Part shown: positions 26,027-36,612 of the stretch, piece by piece
How the letters are laid out: each line of letters starts with the position of its first letter
Numbering within the stretch: the first letter of the stretch is position 1
From: Isoperla grammatica
Lineage: Eukaryota > Arthropoda > Insecta > Plecoptera > Perlodidae
Assembly: GCA_945910005.1 (NCBI GenBank)
Contig: OX246746.1
Location: 15,152,022-15,216,021, forward strand
Length of the DNA: 64,000 bases
Direction: 5' to 3'
Made by a program: the position numbers and the translations under genes
Notes under the pieces: model-generated
The model's input: the letters and a program-made list of their open reading frames with translations, nothing else
Database searches by the model: none
Told to the model about the DNA's origin: nothing

Positions 26027-28034
26027 ACCCTCTTCTTTTAATTAAAAAAAGTCCCATTTAAGGGGCAACTCTCTCTCTCGGTGCCGAAACTAGGCCTGTA
26101 CACACCTCTATCTCAAGGGATGTGTCCTACGAATTTACCTTCCTTGAGTTATTTTCCGGGATAAAGAAGGGTGTTTGTGATAAAATCCTCTAATATTAGC
26201 AAGTCGAGTTCTCGCTGGGACTTGGGACGAAGCCACGTCAGCGTTCTGCCGTGGTTTGTTGTTCAGGGCAAAGACTCGTTCGAGCTCGGGCAAGGTCGGA
26301 CAAGTTCGGACAAGTTCGGACAAGTTCGGACAAGTTCGGGCAAGTTTTAGTGCGTTACGACGAAAACTCTCGACGGGTTATTAAGCTGTTTACTTTTAAG
26401 GATCGCGATAAAATAGGGGAAACGCAGCCGAGATGTGGGGGGTGGGGGGAGTGGGGGGGCAAGAGGTGACGTCATTCCTTTAGTCTCTCTTCTGAGGGCA
26501 TTGAAAATCCCTATCCATTTAATGGTGCTATACTTTTCACAGAAAGAACACACAGGTAAAATTAATATTGTCTTAGCTTACTCAAATGAATGATCGTACA
26601 ACTACAATACGATTGTATTTTGTTTTGGTTGTATTCATTATCTTTTATTTGTTGTAATACTCATTATATAGGTAATGCTTGTATTGAATTTCTCAAGAAA
26701 AATGTTTTTTAAATTTTGTAAATACTTTGTATAAGCGAGATAATATTCATGTAGTGGGTTTTGTTTTTCTCTCAGGTCACAAAAACGACTTGTCGTACAA
26801 TATAGTACGATCGTATTTTGTGCGGTTACCTCAGAAAGGTTTTGTTTGGTTTAATTCAGTATTAATAACACCTTATGCTTATAATAAATAACATTAGAAA
26901 GATTGTGTATTTTTTTGTAAAATCTTATTACTAAGCGAGATTTTTTAAATACTGTTTTCCTAAGGGTATTACCATATTGTGTAGGTTTTCAAGTCCCCCT
27001 CCCCCTCACGTGTATTCTGGTCAAAGTCAATGTTTTCATTATATGAAGGCCGAATAATGAATACATTTATAAAAAAAAAATACTTGTCCTGTTACATGAC
27101 GACAACAAAAACCGAATAAATTAAAACATTACAGTAGCTTGTTACTTTGTGTTGCCAAAACAATCCCAGATGCTCAACAAATTGGCACCAACCAAAGAAT
27201 ACTAAACCACCACTGTAACCGTGCACGATTTAGTACTAAGGAGTTTATCTATTCTATTCTATCAACCCTTTACTAGTTTGAAATGCAGCTGGCAAAGTTC
27301 CATTATTGTCCAACAGATTAGAGACCGCCTCCCTCATTAGGTGAGCAAATCACCTGTAGGACTCTCGTATCGGAAGGGGGAGGGGAAGGGGAGGGGGGAG
27401 GGCGGATGAGGTGGGGGAGAATCCAATGTAATTGTCACGCACATAAATCACTCAGGCTGCCAAGTGTGCCAAGATTCAGTACGAACGATATTTGGTTTTG
27501 TTTGGAATTCGTTTGACATTTTGTTTTGACTTCTGAACTATAGGTTTTAGATAAGAGTAGAGTTTATAATTATGATAATAAAACATCGAGAAATTTAGGA
27601 TATTTCCATGTTATCGGTTGCCGTTTTATGGTTATGATAAGTGAGTGATATCTAGTAACTCATAGTAAATGGAATTATCTGGTTTTTCAACACTCATGCA
27701 CGTAACAAGGGGGTTACGGGTTAGGGCGGGTGGGGGGGGGGGGGGGGGGCTCTCCAAGGGGCCCCTTAACATATCTATTTGGCGTTAATATTATTCTACC
27801 AAAACTTCTGTAGTGAATATAAACCGAATAAATGTAATTTATGTATTGAAAGTAAAGCCCATTGTTAAAAATAAGAGTCGCAAAAAGTTGTGGGTATTAA
27901 GTAATGCCAGCATGCAGACATGAAAGGTTGCAGATAGGCAATTCACAGAGATGCCGTAGTTTCTTCGTGAGTCGAACTAAATGCAACGTTGTCAAGTTTC
28001 GACTAGACTTCAGTTCACGAGTACTGGCTGGCAT
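26027..28034. other. No gene; short 10-bp repeat and G tracts
   Basis: A 10-bp repeat GGACAAGTTC (about five units) lies at 26,291-26,347. G-rich tracts lie at about 26,436-26,461, 27,376-27,418 and 27,728-27,749 (the last about 19 G in a row). Frames of 62-72 codons over the 10-bp repeat are by-products. Confidence 0.55.
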
Positions 28035-28333
28035 AGGTCTCTCACAGCAAGAAGTAAGATAGTATCAGGATCGCCCACATTTAGTTTCCAACTTAACACG
28101 CGCAAATCACTGACGTTTTTCCCGGTTATCTAGTAGAATTTGGTTGCGGTAAGTTTCTTGACGGTAACGCACAAGAAAACGTGCAAGCAGGTTTCCGTCA
28201 AAAAACTTAACCCAACCAAATTGTACTAGATAATCGGAAAAAATGTTAGTGATTCGCACTTGTTAAGTTGGAAACTAATTGTGGGCGGTCCTGACTCCCC
28301 TGACACTATCTTATGTCTCGGTGTGAGATACCT
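28035..28333 (+). mobile_element. Foldback MITE copy 1 (near-perfect palindrome)
   Basis: AGGTCTCTCACAGCAAGAAG at the left faces its near-complement (TCTCGGTGTGAGATACCT) at the right. Complementarity continues inward for about 130 bp through GTAAGATAGT, GCCCAC, AGTTTCCAACTTAACA and TCTAGTAGAATTTGGTTG to a unique centre (about 28,165-28,200, GACGGTAACGCACAAGAAAA). The transcript would form one long hairpin. The second copy lies inverted at 31,444-31,735. Target duplication and superfamily are unclear. Confidence 0.85.
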
Positions 28334-29345
28334 TTATAGTGTAGGCCTACTAATGGTGCGTTTCCGAGCGCTGTGTGCTGGGACAAAGTCCTGTTTGTCC
28401 CATGTGATCCGTTCAAATGGAAGACAGTTTTTCGATGTCCGTCGGATATTCATGTAAGTTCACCCCTAAATGACGTAGTGTGAACTGGATCACGGCAGCT
28501 TACTTTCGAATTTCTCATGAAATTTTCTATGTTTGGAAGCTTGTAAAATAGAATGACTAAAGGGCGTTGTAACTTTATCGAGGAATTACCAAATGGACAA
28601 GTGTTGTAGAGAGTAAATCATTTTATAAACCAACTGTGTTTTCTATTTTACAATCTTTGTTTATTGAACTTTGCACGATTGATTTCAAAAAAATTCAAGC
28701 CGACTATTTTTGGACTTATTTTTTAGAAGACTGTAATAATAAAATTGTAGCTGCACAATTTCACTCAATAAAGCTAACGCAACAGTGTAACCTTCCATTT
28801 TCGTCTTCGAATGCAAAAGTGATACTGTTCCTGTAAAATTGTCGCTTACAAGTGAGAACGTAAATGTTCACCGGACATTGTCCGGGACACACGGTTACCG
28901 GGACAACGTCTGCCGGACCTGTCCCCGTAGAGAAAACGCTCCCTAAATACGTCAAAGTGGTATGTCGAAAAGAAATGACGCAAAAAATATTGAGGAAAAA
29001 TGTAAAAGTGATGAAAAAATGTGCAGATGTGACACAAATATGTTGTGTTCATGGCTTCTCCCGGGGGGTGGGGGGGGGGGGGGGAGGGGGGGAGTTCCGG
29101 AGCCATGCTAACGCCATCGTCACGCTCCCATTCATACAAGCGATACTTTTTACTAACTACTTTGTTTGCTTACTTTTTTTTACTTCATACTTTTTACACT
29201 TGGACACGATCAATCCGAGCCCTCCATGGACTGACTACTCTTGGCTTCCTTCTCCTTCCAACTTACTCACCATCTCGTGGGCAGTATGTCCGTAGCCAAA
29301 GCTTGATTAAACGTGATTCACGGTGATGGTTTATCTCAACTATAA
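28334..29345. other. No gene recognised; G tract at 29,065-29,095
   Basis: A 143-codon plus-strand frame (28,864-29,295) and overlapping frames on both strands run through a G-rich tract that codes poly-Gly or poly-Pro. The first 65 residues have no motif I recognise. A palindromic ACCGGACATTGTCCGGGACA sits at 28,869-28,888. Confidence 0.45.
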
Positions 29346-29622
29346 AGTTAAATCGATAGAGGTGGCTCAGCGGTAAGACGCGAGACTCTAATTCGGGAGG
29401 TCGCCGGTTCGATTCCGGCCACCGGCAGTCCTGACTGAAGGCTTTTTCCGAGGGTTTTCTCATTCGCAAAGGTGAATGCTGGGATTGAGTCCTACTAACA
29501 GCCCTCGGACATTCCTTTCCACCTATGCAAACACGCTAATAACCTAGTTAATCACCTGAACAGGGGCACTTCAGATAAACCTGGTGTGCACTCTATAACG
29601 GGCATTCCTACAAAAAATCATT
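29346..29622 (+). mobile_element. SINE-1 copy 3 (best tRNA-like head)
   Basis: This is the cleanest plus-strand copy. The 5' end TCGATAGAGGTGGCTCAGCG holds the A box, and GCCGGTTCGATTCCGGCC holds a perfect B box with a pairing T arm. The central domain starts GCAGTCCTGACTGAAGG and contains CAGCCCTCGGACATTCC. The 3' domain has TAACCTAGTTAATCACCTG, GGTGTGCACTCTATAACGGG and ends CATTCCTACAAAAAATC plus ATTATTAAT. Use it as the reference when aligning the family. Confidence 0.93.
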
Positions 29623-30082
29623 ATTAATATAGAGTTATGGACAATAATGTTTTTTCAACCATTTAAACATAAATTGGAATCTGATTGATTATTTAAATAT
29701 GCACATTTAACAGTTGATACGGTACAATTTACTGAAGTATCCTCTCTATATTATTAGTATGCATAGTTTATGCCATCCGTGCCTCCATTATCTTGAAGAG
29801 CATTAACTAGATCAACTCTGTTGGACTGTTGCATATTTACAGACAAATCGTACGAAAAAAGTTCGTAACACTACCTTTGTTCACAAACTGTGTTGAAACA
29901 TGAAATTGCAGCAACCGTGCTGTGATTATACAAGTGAAAGAAGAGAGTTGGTAGTTTTATTCATAAATGTGTAAAAGCGGTCGTTTTGCAATAAAAGAAA
30001 GGTGGTATTTTTAGACGAATATGCATTTAGTAAAACCCGTTCGCTAATATTCATAGAATGTCCCCTATTATTCCCGTTGTGT
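29623..30082. other. AT-rich DNA, no gene recognised
   Basis: No frame, tandem repeat or long inverted repeat is visible. Confidence 0.4.
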
Positions 30083-30325
30083 AGCTCGTTGGACTAGTGG
30101 GATTATTGTTGCTTCCAATCCAATACAGAAGGTGCAGGGTTCAATTCACGGTTCTGGATGTTTATTTTTTGTAACTTTGGACAATAATACTGTTGTATAC
30201 GTAAACGGTGACCTTGAAACTGTCATAGCAATAATATGGACATAATAAATAGTAGAATGTTCCCCACTAGGAATCAGTTCTTGCAACTAATTGGATAGAC
30301 AATAAATATAAATGTTGTGTATTCA
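30083..30325 (+). mobile_element. SINE-2 copy with tRNA-like head
   Basis: The head has GTAGCTCGTTGGACTAGTGG (A box region, like the D arm of tRNA-Pro) and GCAGGGTTCAATTCACGG (B box and T arm). The body is TATACGTAAACGGTGACC, then AATGTTCCCCACTAGGAATC. The tail is AGTTCTTGCAACTAATTGGA and TAGACAATAAATATAAATG. It matches 17,043-17,322 on the other strand and the split copy at 13,130-13,560. Confidence 0.8.
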
Positions 30326-31443
30326 GTTTATTTAATTAAAGTGTACACAGTTTTACCTCTGACCTAGATTTAAAACCTCTTCCAAATTAGTGTATAGACA
30401 ATGTTCCACGTTTGATTGAACTATAAAGTGAGTGACTTGTCTTTTAAACAAGATTTTACTCTTTGCCTTTCATAGATCGAGTCCATAGAATCACAGAATT
30501 CTTGAATGAAGAGTGGTTGCGGGTGTTGTATTTGACTTCTAAATTCCAGCAAGTTCCATTCATGAAAAATCCATTCGCTCAGGGGAGTTGACAACTCGTT
30601 TTCAGGCTAAAGTTGCAAGTGTTCGCTCTCTATAGTAGCAGTGGACACAAGACGAGCGAGAAGACGAATTCGTTGGAAGGGATGGTGGGTAGGGGAGGGG
30701 GAGTTTTTGTTGAGAAAATGGAAGGCGTGTGCTTGTAATTACATGAATTGGGTTCCCCACCCCCGTAATCTATTTCAGCTGTTTGGGACTTCATTCCACA
30801 TTAACGTAGTCTACATTCTTCAATTACGAATCCCGTGTACATAATACCGACCTGTATATATACACATCTACTCGCGGAGGTTTACGAAATGGACCATTAG
30901 TCTGTGACTATGAAGCCAATAAGTCTAACAATTTACTCTCATTTATTACAAATATTGTGGGGACAAGAGTCCACCATGCAATAAATTTCAAACACGAATT
31001 TCATAACCGATTGTAAATTTTGCTGTCACACAGGAATGAAATAATAATAAAAATAAAATTATTGAATATTTTTTATTTCTTTTTTTGTATATATTTATAT
31101 TATTTTTATTATATTTTTATAAATTAAATAAAATTTAATAATTAAAACCTTGGACTTAATTATGTAAATGTTAATTACGTTTCCCTATTTACGCAGTTAT
31201 TACTGCAATTAAGGGCACCATCAGACACTTTTCATATTATCTGTATCTATAGAGTGAACAGCATCATTAAGCCAACAAAACGTTTCCAACAAAAGACGCA
31301 TTAGCGGATGAAGAGTTGAAAGTTTCTTGAACCCACCATCTTGTCAATCGATGCTAAGTTTTGGCTGTTGTCAAATCTACGATGTGGAAACGATTGAATG
31401 AATCTTGAGTGTATTACAGTCCTTAGAGATTTTATAGTTATAA
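30326..31443. other. AT-rich DNA, no gene recognised
   Basis: A 67-codon frame (30,641-30,844) over a G/A-rich patch has no motif. 31,040-31,145 is almost pure A/T. Confidence 0.4.
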
Positions 31444-31735
31444 AGGTCTCTCACACCAAGCAGTAAGATAGTGTCAGGGGAGTCAGGACCGCCCACAATT
31501 AGTTTCCAATTTAACAAGTGCGAATCACTAACGTTTTCCCGATCATCAATTTGGTTGCGTTATGTTTTTTGACGGAAACCTGCTTGCATGTTTTCTTGTG
31601 CGTTACCGTCAAAAAACTTACCGCAACCAAATTGTACTAGATAATCGGGAAAAACGTCAGTGATTCGCGCTTGTTAAGTTAGAAACTAAATGTGGGCGGT
31701 CCTGATACTATCTTACTTCTTGCTGTGAGAAACCT
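31444..31735 (-). mobile_element. Foldback MITE copy 2 (inverted relative to copy 1)
   Basis: The ends AGGTCTCTCACACCAAGCAG and CTTCTTGCTGTGAGAAACCT pair. The asymmetric centre (GACGGAAACCTGCTTGCATG at about 31,573) is the complement of the centre of copy 1, so the two are head to head. About 10 bp are deleted in the left arm near 31,545. The two copies enclose 3.1 kb including a SINE-1 and a SINE-2. Confidence 0.85.
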
Positions 31736-32098
31736 ATACCTAGTTGGTATTCTTTATTCATGAATTATGTTTGTAATTTAGGACTAAAACTAAAATTAAG
31801 TAAGATTTTGTAATTACATAGTTTGTATGTTTACTAGTGATATGTTTATAACTGTGGTGCGAATTTGTATTCCTAGATTGATATAAGGGCTATTTTACCA
31901 CCATGAATTAATTCCCTGAAATTACAGTTGGCAGCACTTCAGGCAGTGAAGTGTAAGCTGCTTATTTCAGTAGTAATTCTCGGTGATCAGAGCTCACTCA
32001 TGGTTGCGCCACCAATATACCACATAAACTTAATATAACAGGGTTAGTTGAAGTGGTCTTGTGGTTTTCCTGGTAACATAGTCAAGGGTGGTTTAACA

Positions 32099-32119
32099 GG
32101 GGGGGGGGGGGGGGGGGGG
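32099..32119. repeat. Poly-G run
   Basis: A run of 21 G in a row, preceded by AACA and followed by AAGAAAGGAG. It is one of about a dozen such G/C runs in the window. Confidence 0.95.
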
Positions 32120-32261
32120 AAGAAAGGAGAGCGACCATGGTGTAAGAGTAAAGGATAATGTATCGCCGACATACTTGTTAATTATAATATTCAGGTTAGG
32201 TGTAGAAGTGTGGAGGGGGTATTGTAGCTATATAATCATTACCACTGACCTCACGAATCCA

Positions 32262-32640
32262 TATTTTATTTATTTATTTTATTGTAATTAAGGCCAGTGT
32301 AGGGCACAATGCTCTCTTTAGCCTGATGAGTGATGATTGATGAATAATAATGAGGAAGGGAGGAGGGGAAGCCTAGAACCGGCATGTAGCCTACTCCTGT
32401 CGAAAAGTACCAGGAGACCATCGGCTTTATGTCCCATCCGAAAGGACGGTGTAACTTTGACCAGTCATATAGGTTTCTCCACTAACCTGAACTGCCGAAA
32501 AGAACGAAGCTGTTACACAAGCTTTCGAACCCTCCAATCTGCTCTAACCAACGGTAACTAGTGTTATAGTCTGTATTGGTTGTATATACGTATGTATTTG
32601 CGCGTGGTGTACCATGTCGAGAAGGAGGTAAATGGCCCCT
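32262..32640 (-). mobile_element. Retroposon fossil (3' segment)
   Basis: The minus strand contains CCGTCCTTTCGGATGGGACA, then TAAAGCCGATGGTCTCCTGG. This resembles a segment (CCTTCGGATGAGACGTTAAACCGA type) that I know from the 3' parts of several animal LINE/SINE families. It ends towards the left in a TTATTTATTTTATTG tract, consistent with an A-rich tail. The 74-codon plus-strand frame here is antisense to it. Family not assigned. Confidence 0.4.
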
Positions 32641-33176
32641 AGCCTTTGACTAGACAACCAACCTTAGAATGATCCCTGCATTGCATGGCCAATTGGAAAC
32701 AGCAAATAAAGAAAATACTATTTGAATACACGCTTAAATACCATTTATCAAGAATTGCTACAAATTGCTAACGAAATCAAATCAGGGATCCCCTCATTTA
32801 ACTTACCCGAGGATAATATACTGGGTTTGCCGGAGCCCGCCCAACGTTATTGGTCTAGACCTGCCACCGCCTGTAGTAACTTTACTAAACCGATACAATC
32901 AAGGTACAGACTGGAAATTAGTCTGTGACAGTGTTCACTCGTACGTAAGTCAAGATACTAAATATACTTGGATTTATCATTTTCACTATGCAATAACTTG
33001 GTTCTAAATGAAATTTACCAACTGCAAAACAGAGCCCAGGAAACAGGTTTGTTATGAGGGCAGAATATAGCCACAGCCACAGGTGTTGTCTTATCACTAT
33101 CTCGAGCTAAGAGATGAGGGGGCGTGGAGAGAATTGTTGCAGCTGGTACTATTGAAAATTGAAAACCACATCATTT
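32641..33176. other. No gene recognised
   Basis: Two overlapping frames of 68 and 80 codons (32,722-33,007) read the same stretch. The first has a plain amphipathic-looking start but no motif. Confidence 0.35.
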
Positions 33177-34480
33177 AATGAATGAATGAATGAATGAATG
33201 AATGAATGAATGAATGAATGAATGAATGAATGAATGAATGAATGAATGAATGAATGAATGAATGAATGAATGAATGAATGAATGAATGAATGAATGAATG
33301 AATGAATGAATGAATGAATGAATGAATGAATGAATGAATGAATGAATGAATGAATGAATGAATGAATGAATGAATGAATGAATGAATGAATGAATGAATG
33401 AATGAATGAATGAATGAATGAATGAATGAATGTATGAATGAATGAATGAATGAATGAATGAATGAATGAATGAATGAATGAATGAATGAATGAATGAATG
33501 AATGAATGAATGAATGAATGAATGAATGAATGAATGAATGAATGAATGAATGAATGAATGAATGAATGAATGAATGAATGAATGAATGAATGAATGAATG
33601 AATGAATGAATGAATGAATGAATGAATGAATGAATGAATGAATGAATGAATGAATGAATGAATGAATGAATGAATGAATGAATGAATGAATGAATGAATG
33701 AATGAATGAATGAATGAATGAATGAATGAATGAATGAATGAATGAATGAATGAATGAATGAATGAATGAATGAATGAATGAATGAATGAATGAATGAATG
33801 AATGAATGAATGAATGAATGAATGAATGAATGAATGAATGAATGAATGAATGAATGAATGAATGAATGAATGAATGAATGAATGAATGAATGAATGAATG
33901 AATGAATGAATGAATGAATGAATGAATGAATGAATGAATGAATGAATGAATGAATGAATGAATGTATGAATGAATGAATGAATGAATGAATGAATGAATG
34001 AATGAATGAATGAATGAATGAATGAATGAATGAATGAATGAATGAATGAATGAATGAATGAATGAATGAATGAATGAATGAATGAATGAATGAATGAATG
34101 AATGAATGAATGAATGAATGAATGAATGAATGAATGAATGAATGAATGAATGAATGAATGAATGAATGAATGAATGAATGAATGAATGAATGAATGAATG
34201 AATGAATGAATGAATGAATGAATGAATGAATGAATGAATGAATGAATGAATGAATGAATGAATGAATGAATGAATGAATGAATGAATGAATGAATGAATG
34301 AATGAATGAATGAATGAATGAATGAATGAATGAATGAATGAATGAATGAATGAATGAATGAATGAATGAATGAATGAATGAATGAATGAATGAATGAATG
34401 AATGAATGAATGAATGAATGAATGAATGAATGAATGAATGAATGAATGAATGAATGAATAAATGAATGAATGAATGAATG
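33177..34480. repeat. AATG microsatellite, about 326 units
   Basis: 1,304 bp of AATG with only three substitutions: A to T at 33,433 and 33,965, and G to A at 34,460. There are no indels, since the phase holds throughout. A few degenerate units follow to about 34,490. The 461-codon minus-strand frame is a Phe-Ile-His-Ser translation of the array. Confidence 0.99.
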
Positions 34481-34490
34481 AACGCATGAA

Positions 34491-35288
34491 TTTATTATTT
34501 AACATAACTCTCAGTCCTATGTGACCAACTGAATAACTGCAATAAGAATTGCACATAAATATTTAGCATAAACGAATAAGATCACTTCTTAGTCTTGCTA
34601 ACTGTAGAAAGAAAGAATTCTTCGATATCTCACAAATTTCATTTTGTTTCACATAGTTCGTGTTTGAACATCGTATACTGAGCCCTGATCTGTATTGGGA
34701 CTTGGATGTGCTCGACGCTACGACCGTCAAACTTGATGCGCCGTATGTACATATTATAATGGCGCTCAACCCAAGCAGTTTTAGCGGCTATAAACTGACG
34801 TATGTTAAAATGTTGTTGTTTGCTTAGCGGGTTAACTAAATCTCATGCAAAGCTTCTGCGCTTCTGCTTTCAAGGCGTCGAGAGGCCAACACATAGAATA
34901 TTATAGTATCGTGGCTTGGGATCGTTAAAACCAATTTTATTACATTCAGTGAAGTACTCAGTACGGTCTGACCATAGAACCATAAAATATTGAATTTGAA
35001 TCCCAACTGAAGATGACAGGTGTCTTAAACCAGAACACATTTTCGAATAAAAATTGTAAAATATGAACATTAAAAGAGTATTGAACTTCTTCATGGCAGA
35101 GGATGGTGGTAGCAATATTACAACAACGCTAATATAGTGTGTTAATTTTTATATTTTAATATCGCTGCACAACATGTAATCAGTGAGAACATAATAACTA
35201 CGGGGAACAAAGTTAATGTTTTTTCAACGTTTGTACACCTGCATTTACAAAACACTGTAATTGTGTAATGTGTAGATTAATAGTATAA
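34491..35288. other. No gene recognised
   Basis: Two minus-strand frames of 68 and 81 codons (34,563-34,769 and 34,870-35,115) lack motifs. No repeats are visible. Confidence 0.4.
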
Positions 35289-35560
35289 ATTTTTCGGAGG
35301 AATACCCGTTTTAGGGTACACACCAGCTTTACCTAATGTGCCCCTCTTTAGGTGATTATCTAGATTATGAGGGTGTTTTGGATAGTAGGGGAGGAAATTC
35401 CGAGGGCTATTATAAATTAGGACTCTATCCCAGCATTCGCCTTCAAGACTGAGAAAAACCTCGGAAAAAACCTTCAGTCAGGACTGCCGGTGGCCGAAAT
35501 CGAACCGGTGACCTCCCGAATTAAAGTATCGCGTCTTACCGCTGAGCCACCTCTATCGGT
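35289..35560 (-). mobile_element. SINE-1 copy 4
   Basis: Full-length on the minus strand. 3' end TTTTTCGGAGGAATACCCG at the left, central domain complement of CCGAGGGCTATTATAAATTA, and head complement of CCACCTCTATCGGT at the right. The B box reads GGTTCGATTTCGGCC. Confidence 0.92.
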
Positions 35561-35650
35561 ATGTATACAGATTCATTAGACAGCACCAAGGGAAGGCATC
35601 GTTTGCCTATAAAGACATCGATGGTATTCTCTTCAAATTTCTCATATAAT

Positions 35651-35847
35651 ACCTAGTAATTGGACTGTACACGGTTCCTTGTCACATATAAAAACAATTT
35701 AAAACGCAATATTTTGAACCCTGATCAGAGCTCTTCAACAGGCAAAAACACACTCACTATGAGTGTGTTGAAGGGTTCGAAATATTGCGTTTTAAATAAA
35801 TTGTTTTTATATGTGACAAGGAACAGTGTACAGTCCAATTACTAGGT
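35651..35847. mobile_element. 197-bp palindrome, probable foldback MITE
   Basis: ACCTAGTAATTGGACTGTAC at the left and GTACAGTCCAATTACTAGGT at the right are complementary. The pairing continues through TTCCTTGTCACATATAAAAA and AAAACGCAATATTT for about 72 bp per arm. The inner part (CTTCAACA...CACTC and GAGTGTGTTGAAG) also pairs if 10 bp (GGCAAAAACA) are looped out. The flanks are both TATA-rich, and the duplication is not certain. Confidence 0.8.
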
Positions 35848-35969
35848 CTTATATAACGTTTTACCTGTTCTACTGTGTTTCCGTTTTAATTAATTTTCAA
35901 ATTTCTCCTTTATTACACGCTTGTGTTCCTCGCGGAAATGTATGTCGGGCGAACAATGAGGTGTGAACA

Positions 35970-36014
35970 TCATCCCCTCTTCCCCCCCCCTACTCCCCCC
36001 CCCCCTCCCCCCTT
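35970..36014. repeat. C-rich tract
   Basis: CCCC blocks of 5 to 11 separated by T or TA. The minus strand would carry a quadruplex-type G motif. The 89-codon minus-strand frame over it is a by-product. Confidence 0.85.
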
Positions 36015-36356
36015 TGCTGATAAGAAATGTGTGTCCGTCGTATTTTATTGAGCTGTCGTGTTCATCGATTCGGGGCAAAACGTGACGCCAGTCATTTCTC
36101 CTGATAAATCTGCTGGACTCATCTGGCTTGTTATGTGAGATACAGGGTAAAAAATCCAATTATGGGCGTGAAAACTGAACCACTACTTGCTCGAATTCTG
36201 TAGTGTGAAAAATACTTTTCTGTACACAAAATATTTCTCGTTATTGAAGGTAGCAGAGCAGATTGTAGCAGGTGTACTGGGGCTGCCAACTTGACAGAGG
36301 TGGCATTGTATAATATGCTTCTAGTTAGGAAGATCGCAACGCATTTCCGGTTGTGC

Positions 36357-36612
36357 ATGGTAGACCATGGTAGAGTGTAGACCAGTAAAATGTAGACCAG
36401 TGACATGTGAAGTATTATAAAGAGCCCTGTAATTAGTTTGCTTCGGTTACTGTACGTCCATGCCGGACATGATAAATCATGCATGGTAGACCAGTACAGT
36501 GTAGACCAGTTAAGTGTAGACCAGTAAAGTGTAGACCAGTGACTCTGTCAAATATTAACAAGAGCTTTTGTAATTAGTCTTCTTCTGTTACCGTACGTCC
36601 ATGTTGGACATA
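36357..36612. repeat. Two-copy 140-bp repeat with 14-bp subunits
   Basis: The subunit AGTGTAGACCAGTA recurs in two clusters (36,357-36,402 and 36,483-36,543). Each cluster is followed by a related block (GTAATTAGTTTGCTTC and GTAATTAGTCTTCTTC, then GTACGTCCATG and GGACAT). Corresponding points are 140 bp apart, ten times the subunit. Confidence 0.8.

Noticed and set aside
28864..29295. 143-codon plus-strand frame
   Set aside because: Half of it reads a poly-G tract as glycine, overlapping frames exist on both strands, and no domain is recognisable.
29346..29425. Functional tRNA gene
   Set aside because: The A and B boxes are good, but the sequence is joined to the conserved SINE-1 body and the same head recurs in six copies, so it is a SINE head.
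30083..30160. tRNA-Pro gene
   Set aside because: The D arm and T arm resemble tRNA-Pro, but the anticodon region and acceptor stem do not form. The sequence continues into the SINE-2 body.
32320..32345. CTGATGAG as a hammerhead ribozyme box
   Set aside because: No GAAA box and pairing stem at the required distance.
33171..34556. 461-codon minus-strand open frame
   Set aside because: It is a translation of the AATG array (Phe-Ile-His-Ser repeats). A four-base repeat without stops stays open in its frames regardless of function.
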